Counted from the stretch's first letter, positions 1-6,109 are shown. The stretch is 10,700 nt of DNA from Geminicoccaceae bacterium (GCA_030824835.1 JAPJRA010000068.1:1-10700), one strand, 5' to 3'. Notes: a model not told the origin generated them from the sequence alone. Translations and numbers: made by a program.

Positions 1-74
1 AGGATCTCCTGGGCGATGAAGGTCTCCGACAGGCGCGGATAGCCCTTGACCAGAATGGCGATATTCTTGGGCAA
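1..74 (-). CDS. Group-1 (GT4-like) glycosyltransferase, N-terminal fragment
   Basis: Only the first 24 or so residues lie in the window. Read on the minus strand they give PKNIAILVKGYPRLSETFIA followed by QEI. The KGYPRLSETFIAQEI pattern is typical of the N-terminus of group-1 glycosyltransferases, where it follows the first beta strand of the nucleotide-sugar Rossmann fold. The start is uncertain. The preceding gene's TAG (83-81) is in the same frame, and the only initiator-like codon before the conserved motif is TTG at 74-72, with no good Shine-Dalgarno sequence. The gene is therefore probably translationally coupled to the glycosyltransferase upstream of it. Its acceptor and sugar cannot be told from this fragment. 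Confidence 0.72.
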   Translation of the reverse strand, partial: MPKNIAILVKGYPRLSETFIAQEI

Positions 75-80
75 GCTGGC

Positions 81-1295
81 CTACGCGGAGCGGCAGCGGC
101 GGAGGTCGTGCACCTCGCCCCGGGGTTCCAGCCACGGCGCGATCAGACGACTGATCCGACCCAGCCCCTCCAACATTGGAGCGCGCACACTCTCAGCCGG
201 TACCCGCATCTGAGGCAGTTCGCGCAGGGCCGCTGCCATCCGCTCGGGAGGTCGCACGCCGTCGTTCGCCAGCATGCGGACGAGCCCCAGCTTTGCCGCC
301 CGTTCGGCGCGGAGATACTGCTCGAGGCGGGGGGTCGTGCGCGGCACCAGGAGGGCCGGCTTGCCGAAGGACAGGATTTCGCAGAACGTGTTGTAGCCAC
401 CCATCGCGACCACGGCGCTGGCGCGCTCGAAGAACGGCTCCACCCGTGCCTCGAAAGTGATCGCCTGCAGCCGGGGATCGCGGCTGGCCCGCTCCTGGAA
501 TGACGCGCGCTGCTCCGCGGGCATGAACGGACCCATCAGCAGCACGGCGTGGTGCAGCAGACCCGGATCGTGCTCGTAGGCGCTGAGCACCCAATCGACC
601 AGCTCGGCACCGTCACCGCCCCCGCCGGGCGTCACCAGGATGAAGTCCTCGCTGGGCACGCGATGTCCCTCGATCGACTCGGCATGCTCCGGCACGGTGC
701 GCTTGAGATAGCCGGTGAAACGGACCTTGTCGGCAACCTCGGCCATACCCGGAATTTCGCGCAAAGGATCGAACAGCTCCGGGAGACCGTACACCCAGAT
801 CTCGTCGTAAAGCTGCTGCAGCGCCGGGAAGACCATTTTGCGCTGCCACTCGTCGACCAGGCTCGCCGGTTCGTCCATTACGTCGCGCAAGCCCAGAATG
901 CAGCGCGTGCCCCGGGCCTTGAGCATCTCGAGCGTGGAGCGGACCTCGCCGCGCAGGCCCAGCGGCTCCTTGTCGACCAGGAACACGTGTGGCTCGAACA
1001 CCTCGGCGGTGTGGTGAATGATTGATCGGCGGATCTCGAGCGTCTTCTCGATATCGAGATGGAGATTGAGTGCCGTGTACTCGCCATTGCGCAGCTTGAT
1101 GACGCCGGGAACCCGGACGAAATCAACCCGCGAGCGATAGTCGAAACTGCCGATGATCGGCGAGCCGGACAGGATCAGCACCGAGAGGTGTTTGAACCGC
1201 TGAACCAGATGATGGGCGATGGCCCGACAACGGCGCAGATGTCCTAAACCGAAGCTGTCATGGCTGTAGATCAGCAACCGGCTGCCGTGGTCCAT
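81..1295 (-). CDS. MurG/GT28-like glycosyltransferase (COG4671 type)
   Basis: This 404-residue protein is probably a cytoplasmic, membrane-associated transferase that moves a sugar from a nucleotide sugar in surface-polysaccharide assembly; donor and acceptor are unknown. The N-terminus has LLIYSHDSFGLGHLRRC (residues 7-23), the start of a GT-B fold with the GLGH turn seen in the MurG/COG4671 group. The C-terminal half has TPGGGGDG (222-229) and VVAMGGYNTFCEILSFGKPALLVPR (295-319), which matches the MurG-type donor-binding loop. I start it at ATG 1295 because MDHGSRLLIYSHDS begins the fold; the open frame continues to 1514, but that extension looks non-coding and overlaps the divergent promoter. 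The Shine-Dalgarno sequence is weak (GGGA directly before ATG). It ends in TAG, in the same frame as the next glycosyltransferase. The family call is firm, the pathway is inferred. Confidence 0.88.
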   Translation of the reverse strand: MDHGSRLLIYSHDSFGLGHLRRCRAIAHHLVQRFKHLSVLILSGSPIIGSFDYRSRVDFVRVPGVIKLRNGEYTALNLHLDIEKTLEIRRSIIHHTAEVFEPHVFLVDKEPLGLRGEVRSTLEMLKARGTRCILGLRDVMDEPASLVDEWQRKMVFPALQQLYDEIWVYGLPELFDPLREIPGMAEVADKVRFTGYLKRTVPEHAESIEGHRVPSEDFILVTPGGGGDGAELVDWVLSAYEHDPGLLHHAVLLMGPFMPAEQRASFQERASRDPRLQAITFEARVEPFFERASAVVAMGGYNTFCEILSFGKPALLVPRTTPRLEQYLRAERAAKLGLVRMLANDGVRPPERMAAALRELPQMRVPAESVRAPMLEGLGRISRLIAPWLEPRGEVHDLRRCRSA

Positions 1296-1478
1296 TCCCG
1301 GTTCGATCCCGATTGAAGCGAGCCGCACTATGGCAGACGGCTCATGGGGCGCGAAGGGAAAACTACGCAGACCCCATGGGGCGTGGTGGAACGTCTTCCA
1401 TTTCATAGGAAAATATACTATACAGAGGCTGCGCATCGGCCATGTGCCGACAACATTCATAGAAATGAGGAGCTCGAC
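1296..1478. promoter_or_regulatory. Divergent promoter region
   Basis: This 183-base gap separates the leftward glycosyltransferases from the rightward phage-type cassette. Positions 1401-1425 are much more AT-rich than their surroundings and hold TATACT (1414-1419) and TATACA (1419-1424) on the plus strand. The same bases read TATAGT (1422-1417) and TATATT (1417-1412) on the minus strand, so either direction could use them as a -10. No convincing -35 is seen at 16-18 bases on either strand, which would fit activator dependence. Downstream, TCGGC/GCCGA (1436-1440 and 1446-1450) is a short inverted repeat that could serve as an operator. Confidence 0.45.
1343..1383. repeat. Direct repeat CATGGGGCG x2 with palindrome
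   Basis: CATGGGGCG occurs at 1343-1351 and again at 1375-1383, a start-to-start distance of 32 bases, or about three helical turns. The second copy lies in the 10-base palindrome CCCCATGGGG (1372-1381). Placement between two divergent genes, upstream of the AT-rich -10-like stretch, makes it a possible regulator site. The repeat is short and could be chance in G+C-rich DNA. Confidence 0.3.
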
Positions 1479-1805
1479 ATGGCGGTGCTCTTTCCGCTGG
1501 ATGACGACGGCCATCCCATACCGGTCCTTGGCTTCGACTATCGTGGTACGCAGAAACTGGCCGTCGGTGCAGCGTCAGTGCGAAATGCGATGGCGATTCC
1601 GTCGGATGTGCAGATCCTGAGCCTGATCGCTACCGGCCAATGCCGCTTCGAGGTCGGTGATCACAGTGTCACGGCCGACCTGGTGGCTAGCCCGGTGCTG
1701 TTCCCCGGCCAGTATCTCGACGTGCCCCTGCGCCGCGGTGAGCGCTTCGTCGCCTTCGTCGCTGACGGCGACCCGTGCGACGCCTACATTATCGGGCGGG
1801 TGTGA
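1479..1805 (+). CDS. Small beta-rich phage-type structural/accessory protein
   Basis: This 108-residue protein has no signal peptide or membrane segment. The start at ATG 1479 is set by the Shine-Dalgarno sequence GAGGAG at 1467-1472, six bases upstream; the frame is open back to 1344, but that part is promoter DNA. It begins MAVLFPLDDDGHPIPVLGFDYRGTQKLAVGAASVRNAMAI and continues with alternating short hydrophobic strands, ending FVADGDPCDAYIIGRV. The pattern (a 'G..QK..VGA.S.RNA' opening, then ATGQCRFEVGD, then LFPGQYLDVPL) recalls from memory small proteins beside fibre genes in alphaproteobacterial prophages. It is the first gene of a four-gene unit ending in a tail spike. A role in the virion or on the spike is inferred from this context, and no Pfam family can be named with confidence. 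Confidence 0.8.
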   Translation: MAVLFPLDDDGHPIPVLGFDYRGTQKLAVGAASVRNAMAIPSDVQILSLIATGQCRFEVGDHSVTADLVASPVLFPGQYLDVPLRRGERFVAFVADGDPCDAYIIGRV

Positions 1806-1806
1806 G

Positions 1807-1971
1807 ATGCGACTACGGTTACGTCTGACCACGGACAGTCTGCGCCTCACGGGTGGCCCTAGCCGTCGCCCTTTGCCGTCCCCCTCGTTTCAGCCGCTGT
1901 TGGTGACCGAGAACGGTGATGCGTTGACCACGGAGCAGGGTGAGCTCCTGCTGGCGGGCCCAAGGCCATGA
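1807..1971 (+). CDS. Small phage-type protein, 54 aa, function unknown
   Basis: ATG 1807 lies one base after the previous stop (TGA 1803-1805), and its own TGA (1969-1971) overlaps the ATG of the spike gene in ATGA. This indicates translational coupling on both sides and supports a real gene despite its size. The N-terminus is basic and hydrophobic in alternation (MRLRLRLTTDSLRLTGG), followed by a Pro-rich link and then LLVTENGDALTTEQGELLL (residues 31-49). The short 'TENGD.LTTE.GE.LL' motif recurs in tiny proteins next to phage tail-fibre genes, where it often appears as the last strand pair. Function is unknown; a spike adaptor or chaperone is possible only by position. Confidence 0.65.
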   Translation: MRLRLRLTTDSLRLTGGPSRRPLPSPSFQPLLVTENGDALTTEQGELLLAGPRP

Positions 1972-4349
1972 CCAACAAGCAGATCCATGAATTGCCAGCG
2001 GCCATGTTGCTGGCGCCCGACGACCAGCTTCTGGTCTCGCAGGCCGGCAGCAATGCCACCCGACGGGCCAGTCTCGGCGGCTTGCCGTTTCAGCCGGCTC
2101 TCCCAGGCACCAGCCGGCGCACCATCGCCAGCAAGCTCGGTGAGATGGTCTCTGTCAAGGATTTCGGTGCCGTCGGCGATGGCAGTGTCGACGACAGCAC
2201 CGCGTTTCAGGCGGCCCTGGACCAGCACGCTGCGATTCACGTGCCCGCTGGCACCTACCGGCTCGATAGCGAGATCCAGATCAAGCCTCGCCGCCGCCTG
2301 TTCGGTGCGGGTCGTGACACCACGGTGATCGACGCCCGAGCCATGCGCGCGTTCACCTTCAATCGCAATGCCGGTGCCTTCCAGGTCGACAGCCAGGCCA
2401 GCAGTGACTGGAACCGATCGGCCCTCAGCGCCATGACCATCCGCATGTCCCAGGGCGGGGTGCGCGTGCACGGACACGAGTTCCGCGCGACGAATCTGCT
2501 GTTCGTCGGTGGCTCGGCCCCGTTGGGACAGCAGGACCCGGACGGTTGGTGTCTCGACTTGGTCGACGCCAACGAATCGATGCTCCGCGAGGTCCAGGCG
2601 GGATACGGTGGCGGCGCGGCGCATCGCCTCCTCGCCAACGGCATCCGCCTCGGTTCCGCCACGCCGGCCGTCAACTACGGCGACAGCCTGCTGCAGGAGG
2701 TATCGATCAAGCTGGGCGCGCAGGACACGGTGGCCGTGCTGCTCAAGGGTACCGGCACCGGCCTCATCAACAACGTCCTGCTGAGCCGGGTCCAGGTCAA
2801 CGCTCCGCAAGGTGGCGCCGGGATCACCCCGCTCGCCGGTACCAACGGTATCAAGCTTTGGAACGCCTCCCGTGTGGTCTGCCTGCTGTGCGACATTGAG
2901 GTCGTGGACGTGGCGTTCGAGGAGTACAGCGAGAGCCTCGGCGGCACTGCGGGGGCCTGCTCGAACAACAGCTATATCGGCTGTTTCGTCCATTACCCGG
3001 GGGCGGCGGCCTACCGCGACAGCAACAACCTGTTCAGCCGCTCGGTGATCCGCACGAGCTTCATCGGCTGCGACAATCTCGGGCCGCTGCCGGTTGGCAA
3101 CGTCGCCGGTGACGGCGGCCGGACGCAGGATGGCGACTTGTTCGCACAGGGCTTCTGGGTCTGCGACCAGTACCGTCAGCCGTCGATCCAGCTGCGCTCG
3201 CGGGACAAGGACGTCTTGTTGCTCACCGGGGACCACAAGGGTGCGGCCCAGCTCAATGCCGACGGCCATCCCAGCCAGGGGACGCCTTACCACGGGCTCC
3301 TGATCGAGCTCACCAGCCGCCAGAGCACGAAGATCACCCGGCCGGTCGCCAATGGGATCCTCGATCCGGATGACGATGTGACGCCGCTGGCCGACGTCCG
3401 GCTCGAGCTCGGCAATGGCGAGGGCGACGCGCGGGGCGAGCTGGCGCGGGTCCAGGTGAACGATCCGCTCTATCTGCGGCCGCGCACGACGCAGCCGATC
3501 CGCCCGATCGATGGCCTGGTCTGGTACGCGACCAACGCCGCGGGCGTTCCGGCCACGGGCGAGTACTGGCTGGGTTCCGGTCTTTATGCCCGCATCAACA
3601 ACGGCGACGCCATTCCGGTGGCGGTGTCCCGTGGTGCCGTGCCGGAACGGGAGCGCAATCTCGCGCTGACCGTATCGACGGCCGACTTCGGCAAGATCCA
3701 TCGGGTGAACAATGGTGGCGAAGTCGTGCTCACCATTCCCGCCGGGCTCGTCGCTTCGGGCCAAGGCGCACGGCGCCTTTGGGTCATCCGGCAGGGGCTC
3801 GGCGGCGTACGTTTCGTCGCCTCCGGCGGTGCCGTCCTGCGCTCGCCAGGTGGCCGGGTCACCATCGCCAAGCAATACCAGATGGTCGAGGTCGTGGTGA
3901 CCTCCGCCAACGATGTCTATCTGCTGGGCATCTACCCCGACGCCGACCTCAGCCCGACCTGGGCGCTGCGGCACCGCGAGCGCAATTCCAGCTACACGGT
4001 GACCGCGGCGCATCTGGGCGAGCTGCATCGGTGCAATCACGGCACCAATCCCATCGTGGTCACCATCCCGTTCGGACTGTGGCCGGTGGAAACCGGCGAG
4101 GACGTGGTCGAGCTATCGGTCAGCCGAGTCGGCAATGCCCCGGTGCTCATCCGGGCCGAGGCCGGAACTGCCGGCACCGCGCCCATGCAGTTCCGCCTCC
4201 CGCCCTCGGCCGCCGGGGTGTCCCAGTATGACCGCGGCGATGGGCAGATGCACGGTCAATACGAGCTCGGCCTGTGGGAATCCCGCCGGCTGCTGATCCG
4301 GAAGACCGACGTGTCGACCGGAGAACTTTTCCTCGAGGGGGTTCGCTGA
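1968..4349 (+). CDS. Phage-type tail spike/fibre with pectate-lyase-like beta-helix
   Basis: This 793-residue protein is expected to bind and perhaps cleave a cell-surface polysaccharide. Residues 1-40 (QIHELPAAMLLAPDDQLLVS then ATRRASLGGL) match the short adaptor found at the start of many tail-fibre proteins, which docks the spike on the particle. Residues 61-125 have VSVKDFGAVGDGSVDDSTAF, HVPAGTYRL and RLFGAGRDTTVID, the hallmark opening of the pectate_lyase_3 right-handed beta-helix. Repeating Asn/Gly-rich rungs follow to about residue 370. A link region with LYLRPR and a 'GLVWYATNAAGVPATGEYWLGSGLYARING'-like strand follows, then two related C-terminal modules (about 558-655 and 668-793). 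There is no signal peptide, so release would need a phage-like particle or lysis. AAGG (1962-1965) lies only two bases from ATG, so translation is probably coupled to the 54-aa gene. Enzymatic activity is not proven by any visible catalytic motif. Confidence 0.88.
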   Translation: MTNKQIHELPAAMLLAPDDQLLVSQAGSNATRRASLGGLPFQPALPGTSRRTIASKLGEMVSVKDFGAVGDGSVDDSTAFQAALDQHAAIHVPAGTYRLDSEIQIKPRRRLFGAGRDTTVIDARAMRAFTFNRNAGAFQVDSQASSDWNRSALSAMTIRMSQGGVRVHGHEFRATNLLFVGGSAPLGQQDPDGWCLDLVDANESMLREVQAGYGGGAAHRLLANGIRLGSATPAVNYGDSLLQEVSIKLGAQDTVAVLLKGTGTGLINNVLLSRVQVNAPQGGAGITPLAGTNGIKLWNASRVVCLLCDIEVVDVAFEEYSESLGGTAGACSNNSYIGCFVHYPGAAAYRDSNNLFSRSVIRTSFIGCDNLGPLPVGNVAGDGGRTQDGDLFAQGFWVCDQYRQPSIQLRSRDKDVLLLTGDHKGAAQLNADGHPSQGTPYHGLLIELTSRQSTKITRPVANGILDPDDDVTPLADVRLELGNGEGDARGELARVQVNDPLYLRPRTTQPIRPIDGLVWYATNAAGVPATGEYWLGSGLYARINNGDAIPVAVSRGAVPERERNLALTVSTADFGKIHRVNNGGEVVLTIPAGLVASGQGARRLWVIRQGLGGVRFVASGGAVLRSPGGRVTIAKQYQMVEVVVTSANDVYLLGIYPDADLSPTWALRHRERNSSYTVTAAHLGELHRCNHGTNPIVVTIPFGLWPVETGEDVVELSVSRVGNAPVLIRAEAGTAGTAPMQFRLPPSAAGVSQYDRGDGQMHGQYELGLWESRRLLIRKTDVSTGELFLEGVR
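3648..4079 (+). repeat. Duplicated C-terminal module within the spike
   Basis: Residues 561-594 (3648-3749) and 670-704 (3975-4079) align over their length: each begins RERN, then TV, A..G..HR.N..., and ends V.TIP.GL. Each copy is followed by further beta strands. The two copies probably arose by internal duplication and form tandem beta-sandwich modules, as is common at spike C-termini for trimer closure or receptor binding. The copies differ at most other positions, so the duplication is not recent. Confidence 0.7.
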
Positions 4350-4374
4350 CGTCAACCGATCAGGAGTAGGTGCG

Positions 4375-4548
4375 ATGGAGCTTTATGCGACAGGCAAAGA
4401 GATGCTGCTGATGGCGGCTCTCCGGGCGGCAATCACGCTGCTGACGTTCATCGGGCGGGGCCTCGACCTGACCGAGGCCGAACGCCGTGCGGTACTGGGC
4501 CGAGTGGAGGTGGCCCTGCTGGCTACGACGGCGCGAAGTGGCGCCTGA
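4375..4548 (+). CDS. Small protein of unknown function, 57 aa
   Basis: ATG 4375 has a good Shine-Dalgarno sequence, AGGAG at 4362-4366, eight bases upstream, and follows the spike stop by 25 bases, so it is the last gene of the cassette. The protein begins MELYATGKEMLLMAALRAAI. Residues 10-30 form a hydrophobic or amphipathic helix broken by arginines, and residues 31-57 form a second helix (DLTEAERRAVLGRVEVALLA). It is too short and polar for a typical two-span holin. I do not recognise a family. Conserved spacing and the strong ribosome site support expression. A chaperone or adaptor for the spike, or a membrane-surface peptide, would both fit and neither is shown. Confidence 0.62.
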   Translation: MELYATGKEMLLMAALRAAITLLTFIGRGLDLTEAERRAVLGRVEVALLATTARSGA

Positions 4549-4578
4549 ATGTTTGATCCAGATCAATGCGTGGCGCCT
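4538..4578 (+). repeat. Direct repeat GTGGCGCCT flanking the FNR-type box
   Basis: GTGGCGCCT occurs at 4538-4546, across the end of the 57-aa gene, and at 4570-4578, a start-to-start distance of 32 bases. The two copies bracket the palindrome at 4553-4566, with 6 bases before it and 3 after. The core GGCGCC is itself palindromic. It may be a second regulator's site or chance. Confidence 0.3.
4553..4566. promoter_or_regulatory. FNR/FixK/DNR-type binding site (anaerobox)
   Basis: TTGATCCAGATCAA is a perfect palindrome around a central CA and a full match to the FNR consensus TTGAT-N4-ATCAA, and to the FnrL/FixK form TTGATC-N2-GATCAA. It begins five bases after the stop of the 57-aa gene. A class II promoter reading rightward would start near 4601 (site centred at -41.5); a class I start near 4632 would use TGAATT (4620-4625) as a poor -10. 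No strong -10 is seen at either place. A third TTGATC half-site lies at 4605-4610. The site is symmetric, so leftward action cannot be excluded, but it would drive antisense RNA into the spike cassette. Confidence 0.6.
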
Positions 4579-4619
4579 TCCCTCGGGGCAGTCTCCATCT
4601 CGCATTGATCGTGCCCCGG
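4561..4619 (+). repeat. 10-bp inverted repeat with possible H-type pseudoknot
   Basis: GATCAATGCG (4561-4570) is perfectly complementary to CGCATTGATC (4601-4610). Within the 30-base loop, TCGGGGCA (4583-4590) can pair with TGCCCCGG (4612-4619) directly after the stem: seven Watson-Crick pairs plus one G-U. This is the geometry of an H-type pseudoknot if transcribed rightward from the cassette. The left arm shares bases with the FNR-type box, so the inverted repeat could instead be part of a DNA operator. It does not match the SAM-II pseudoknot motifs I looked for. Confidence 0.45.
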
Positions 4620-4754
4620 TGAATTCGTAGCCACCATCTGCGATCCGCGGGCGGCTCGATGTTTCCAAATCCCTTCCTGGTCGGGGAAAGTGCAGCCTGG
4701 ATGGGATGGTATCGCGCGGAGAGGGAGCCTGCCACTCCTCTCCGCGCTTTTTTT
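4601..4754 (+). ncRNA. Candidate FNR-family-controlled small RNA
   Basis: The stretch lies between the FNR-type box and a strong terminator and encodes no credible protein. It can fold into one long interrupted hairpin: ACCATC (4633-4638) with GATGGT (4705-4710), ATCC (4643-4646) with GGAT (4699-4702), GGCT (4653-4656) with AGCC (4694-4697), and TTTCC (4662-4666) with GGAAA (4685-4689). The apical loop (4667-4684) holds TCCCTTCC, which could pair with Shine-Dalgarno regions, and the terminator's seven-T tail suits Hfq binding. The layout parallels the enterobacterial FNR-activated small RNA FnrS in arrangement only, not in sequence. The 5' end is a guess; starts near 4601 or 4632 fit the box spacing. 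It could instead be a leader or attenuator of metY, or only the 3' end of the cassette message. Confidence 0.38.
4714..4754 (+). terminator. Strong intrinsic terminator
   Basis: GCGCGGAGAGG (4714-4724) pairs perfectly with CCTCTCCGCGC (4737-4747), an 11-bp G+C-rich stem with a 12-base loop, followed at once by seven T (4748-4754). It would end rightward transcription from the phage-type cassette and from any promoter at the FNR-type box. It lies 62 bases before the metY start, so attenuation of metY is an alternative role. A separate metY promoter would have to fit in 4755-4804, where I see none that is convincing. Confidence 0.9.
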
Positions 4755-4816
4755 GCTTCCCGGTAGTGGCGGCGGGGGTGTAGGCCCGGCGCACTTGAGC
4801 ACGTGGAGGTGGTGCC

Positions 4817-6109
4817 GTGGAAGCCAAGTTCCTCGATCCTGCCACGTTGGCGCTGCATGCCGGTCAGGTCGCAGACCCGACGACCGGCGCCCGAGCGGTG
4901 CCCATCTATCAAACGACCTCCTTTGTCTTTCCCGATACCGACCACGCTGCTGGCCTGTTCAATCAGGAACGGGCTGGTCATCTCTACAGCCGGATTTCCA
5001 ACCCGACCGTGGCCGTGCTCGAGGAACGGGTCGCAGCCCTGGAAGGCGGTGTGGCCGCGGTAGCCACCGCCAGCGGTCAGGCGGCACTGCATCTGGCCGT
5101 CGCCACCTTGATGGGGGCAGGCTCCCACATCGTGGCCGCGCGCAACCTCTATGGTGGCAGTGTCAACCTGCTGCGGCTCACCCTGCCCCGCTTCGGTATC
5201 GAGACCAGCTTCGTCGATCCGCGTGATCCGCAAGCCTTCGCCAATGCGATCCGCCCGGAGACGCGGCTGGTCCTGGCTGAGATCGTGGGCAATCCGGGCC
5301 TCGAGGTGCTGGACCTCCCGGCCGTGGCGGCAGTCGCCCATGCGCATGGGCTGCCTCTGTTGATTGACAGCACGTTCACAACGCCCTGGCTCTGTCGCCC
5401 GATCGACCACGGTGCCGACATCGTCGTCCACTCGCTGACCAAATGGCTGGGGGGCCACGGGGTGGCGATTGGTGGCATCGTGGTCGATGGTGGCAGGTTC
5501 GACTGGTACAGCTCCGCTGGATTTCCGACGCTGACCGAGCCGTATCCGGGCTATGCCGGTCTTGTTTATGCCGAGACATTCGGCCCACAGGCGTTCGCGG
5601 CACGGGCGCGGACGGAGGGCCTACGCGATTTCGGTGCCTGCCTCAGCCCGCAGAATGCATTCTACCATCTGCTCGGTGTCGAGACGCTGCCGCTGCGCAT
5701 GGAACGCCACATCGCCAACACCGCCGCCGTCCTGGCTTTCCTGGCGGACCATCCCGCCGTGGCCTACGTCATCCATCCGACCTGCGCCGACCACCCGGAC
5801 CATGCGCTGGCGCGGCGTCTGCTGCCGAAGGGCGCCGGGTCGATCGTCAGCTTCGGGGTGAAAGGCGGCAGGGCCGCCGGCGCCAGATTCATCGAAGGCT
5901 GCACGCTGGCCTCGCATCTGGCCAATGTCGGGGATGCCAAGACCCTGGTGATCCATCCGGCTTCCACGACGCACCTGCAACTCGGCGTGGACCAGCTGGC
6001 CGCGATCGGATTGCGCGACGACATGATCCGCCTGTCGGTGGGCCTCGAGCATCCCGGCGACATCACCACCGATCTCGACCGTGCCTTGCGCGCCAGCCAA
6101 AAGGGGTGA
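4817..6109 (+). CDS. metY: O-acetylhomoserine sulfhydrylase (aminocarboxypropyltransferase)
   Basis: This 430-residue PLP enzyme of the Cys/Met metabolism (cystathionine gamma-synthase-like) family replaces the acetyl group of O-acetylhomoserine with sulfide to give homocysteine, in the cytoplasm. The start is GTG 4817, with GGAGGT at 4805-4810 six bases upstream. Visible landmarks are TLALHAGQ (10-17), IYQTTSFVF (30-38), YSRISNPT (57-64, phosphate contact from the neighbouring subunit), Asp184 (LLIDSTFTTP, pyridine nitrogen), Lys209 in SLTKWLGGHG (Schiff base) and Arg405 in RLSVGLEH (substrate carboxylate). The length and the ETFGPQAFAARARTEGLRDFG stretch (253-272) are typical of MetY and longer than MetB/MetZ. 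The next gene follows within 2 bases. O-succinylhomoserine or another acyl donor cannot be excluded. Confidence 0.93.
   Translation: MEAKFLDPATLALHAGQVADPTTGARAVPIYQTTSFVFPDTDHAAGLFNQERAGHLYSRISNPTVAVLEERVAALEGGVAAVATASGQAALHLAVATLMGAGSHIVAARNLYGGSVNLLRLTLPRFGIETSFVDPRDPQAFANAIRPETRLVLAEIVGNPGLEVLDLPAVAAVAHAHGLPLLIDSTFTTPWLCRPIDHGADIVVHSLTKWLGGHGVAIGGIVVDGGRFDWYSSAGFPTLTEPYPGYAGLVYAETFGPQAFAARARTEGLRDFGACLSPQNAFYHLLGVETLPLRMERHIANTAAVLAFLADHPAVAYVIHPTCADHPDHALARRLLPKGAGSIVSFGVKGGRAAGARFIEGCTLASHLANVGDAKTLVIHPASTTHLQLGVDQLAAIGLRDDMIRLSVGLEHPGDITTDLDRALRASQKG

Noticed and set aside
1296..1514. N-terminal extension of the MurG-like glycosyltransferase to 1514
   Set aside because: The extra 73 residues do not resemble the family and would cover the divergent promoter and the start of the 108-aa gene. 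The fold begins at the ATG at 1295.
1890..4040. A 716-residue open frame on the minus strand opposite the spike
   Set aside because: It lies wholly antisense to a spike with clear domains, has a biased Arg/Ala/Asp/Val composition without domain motifs, and no ribosome site. Long antisense frames are common in G+C-rich genes.
4549..4754. Known housekeeping RNA (SRP RNA, 6S RNA, RNase P RNA, tRNA)
   Set aside because: None of the conserved cores is present, and the end-to-end closing stem expected for 6S RNA is absent.
4549..4816. SAM-I, SAM-II, cobalamin, TPP or glycine riboswitch before metY
   Set aside because: I looked for the conserved cores of these classes and did not find them. The inverted repeats are therefore reported as an unassigned structure.
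4523..5458. 311-residue minus-strand open frame over the intergenic region and metY start
   Set aside because: It runs antisense to the terminator and to conserved metY sequence, with low-complexity composition and no recognisable domain.
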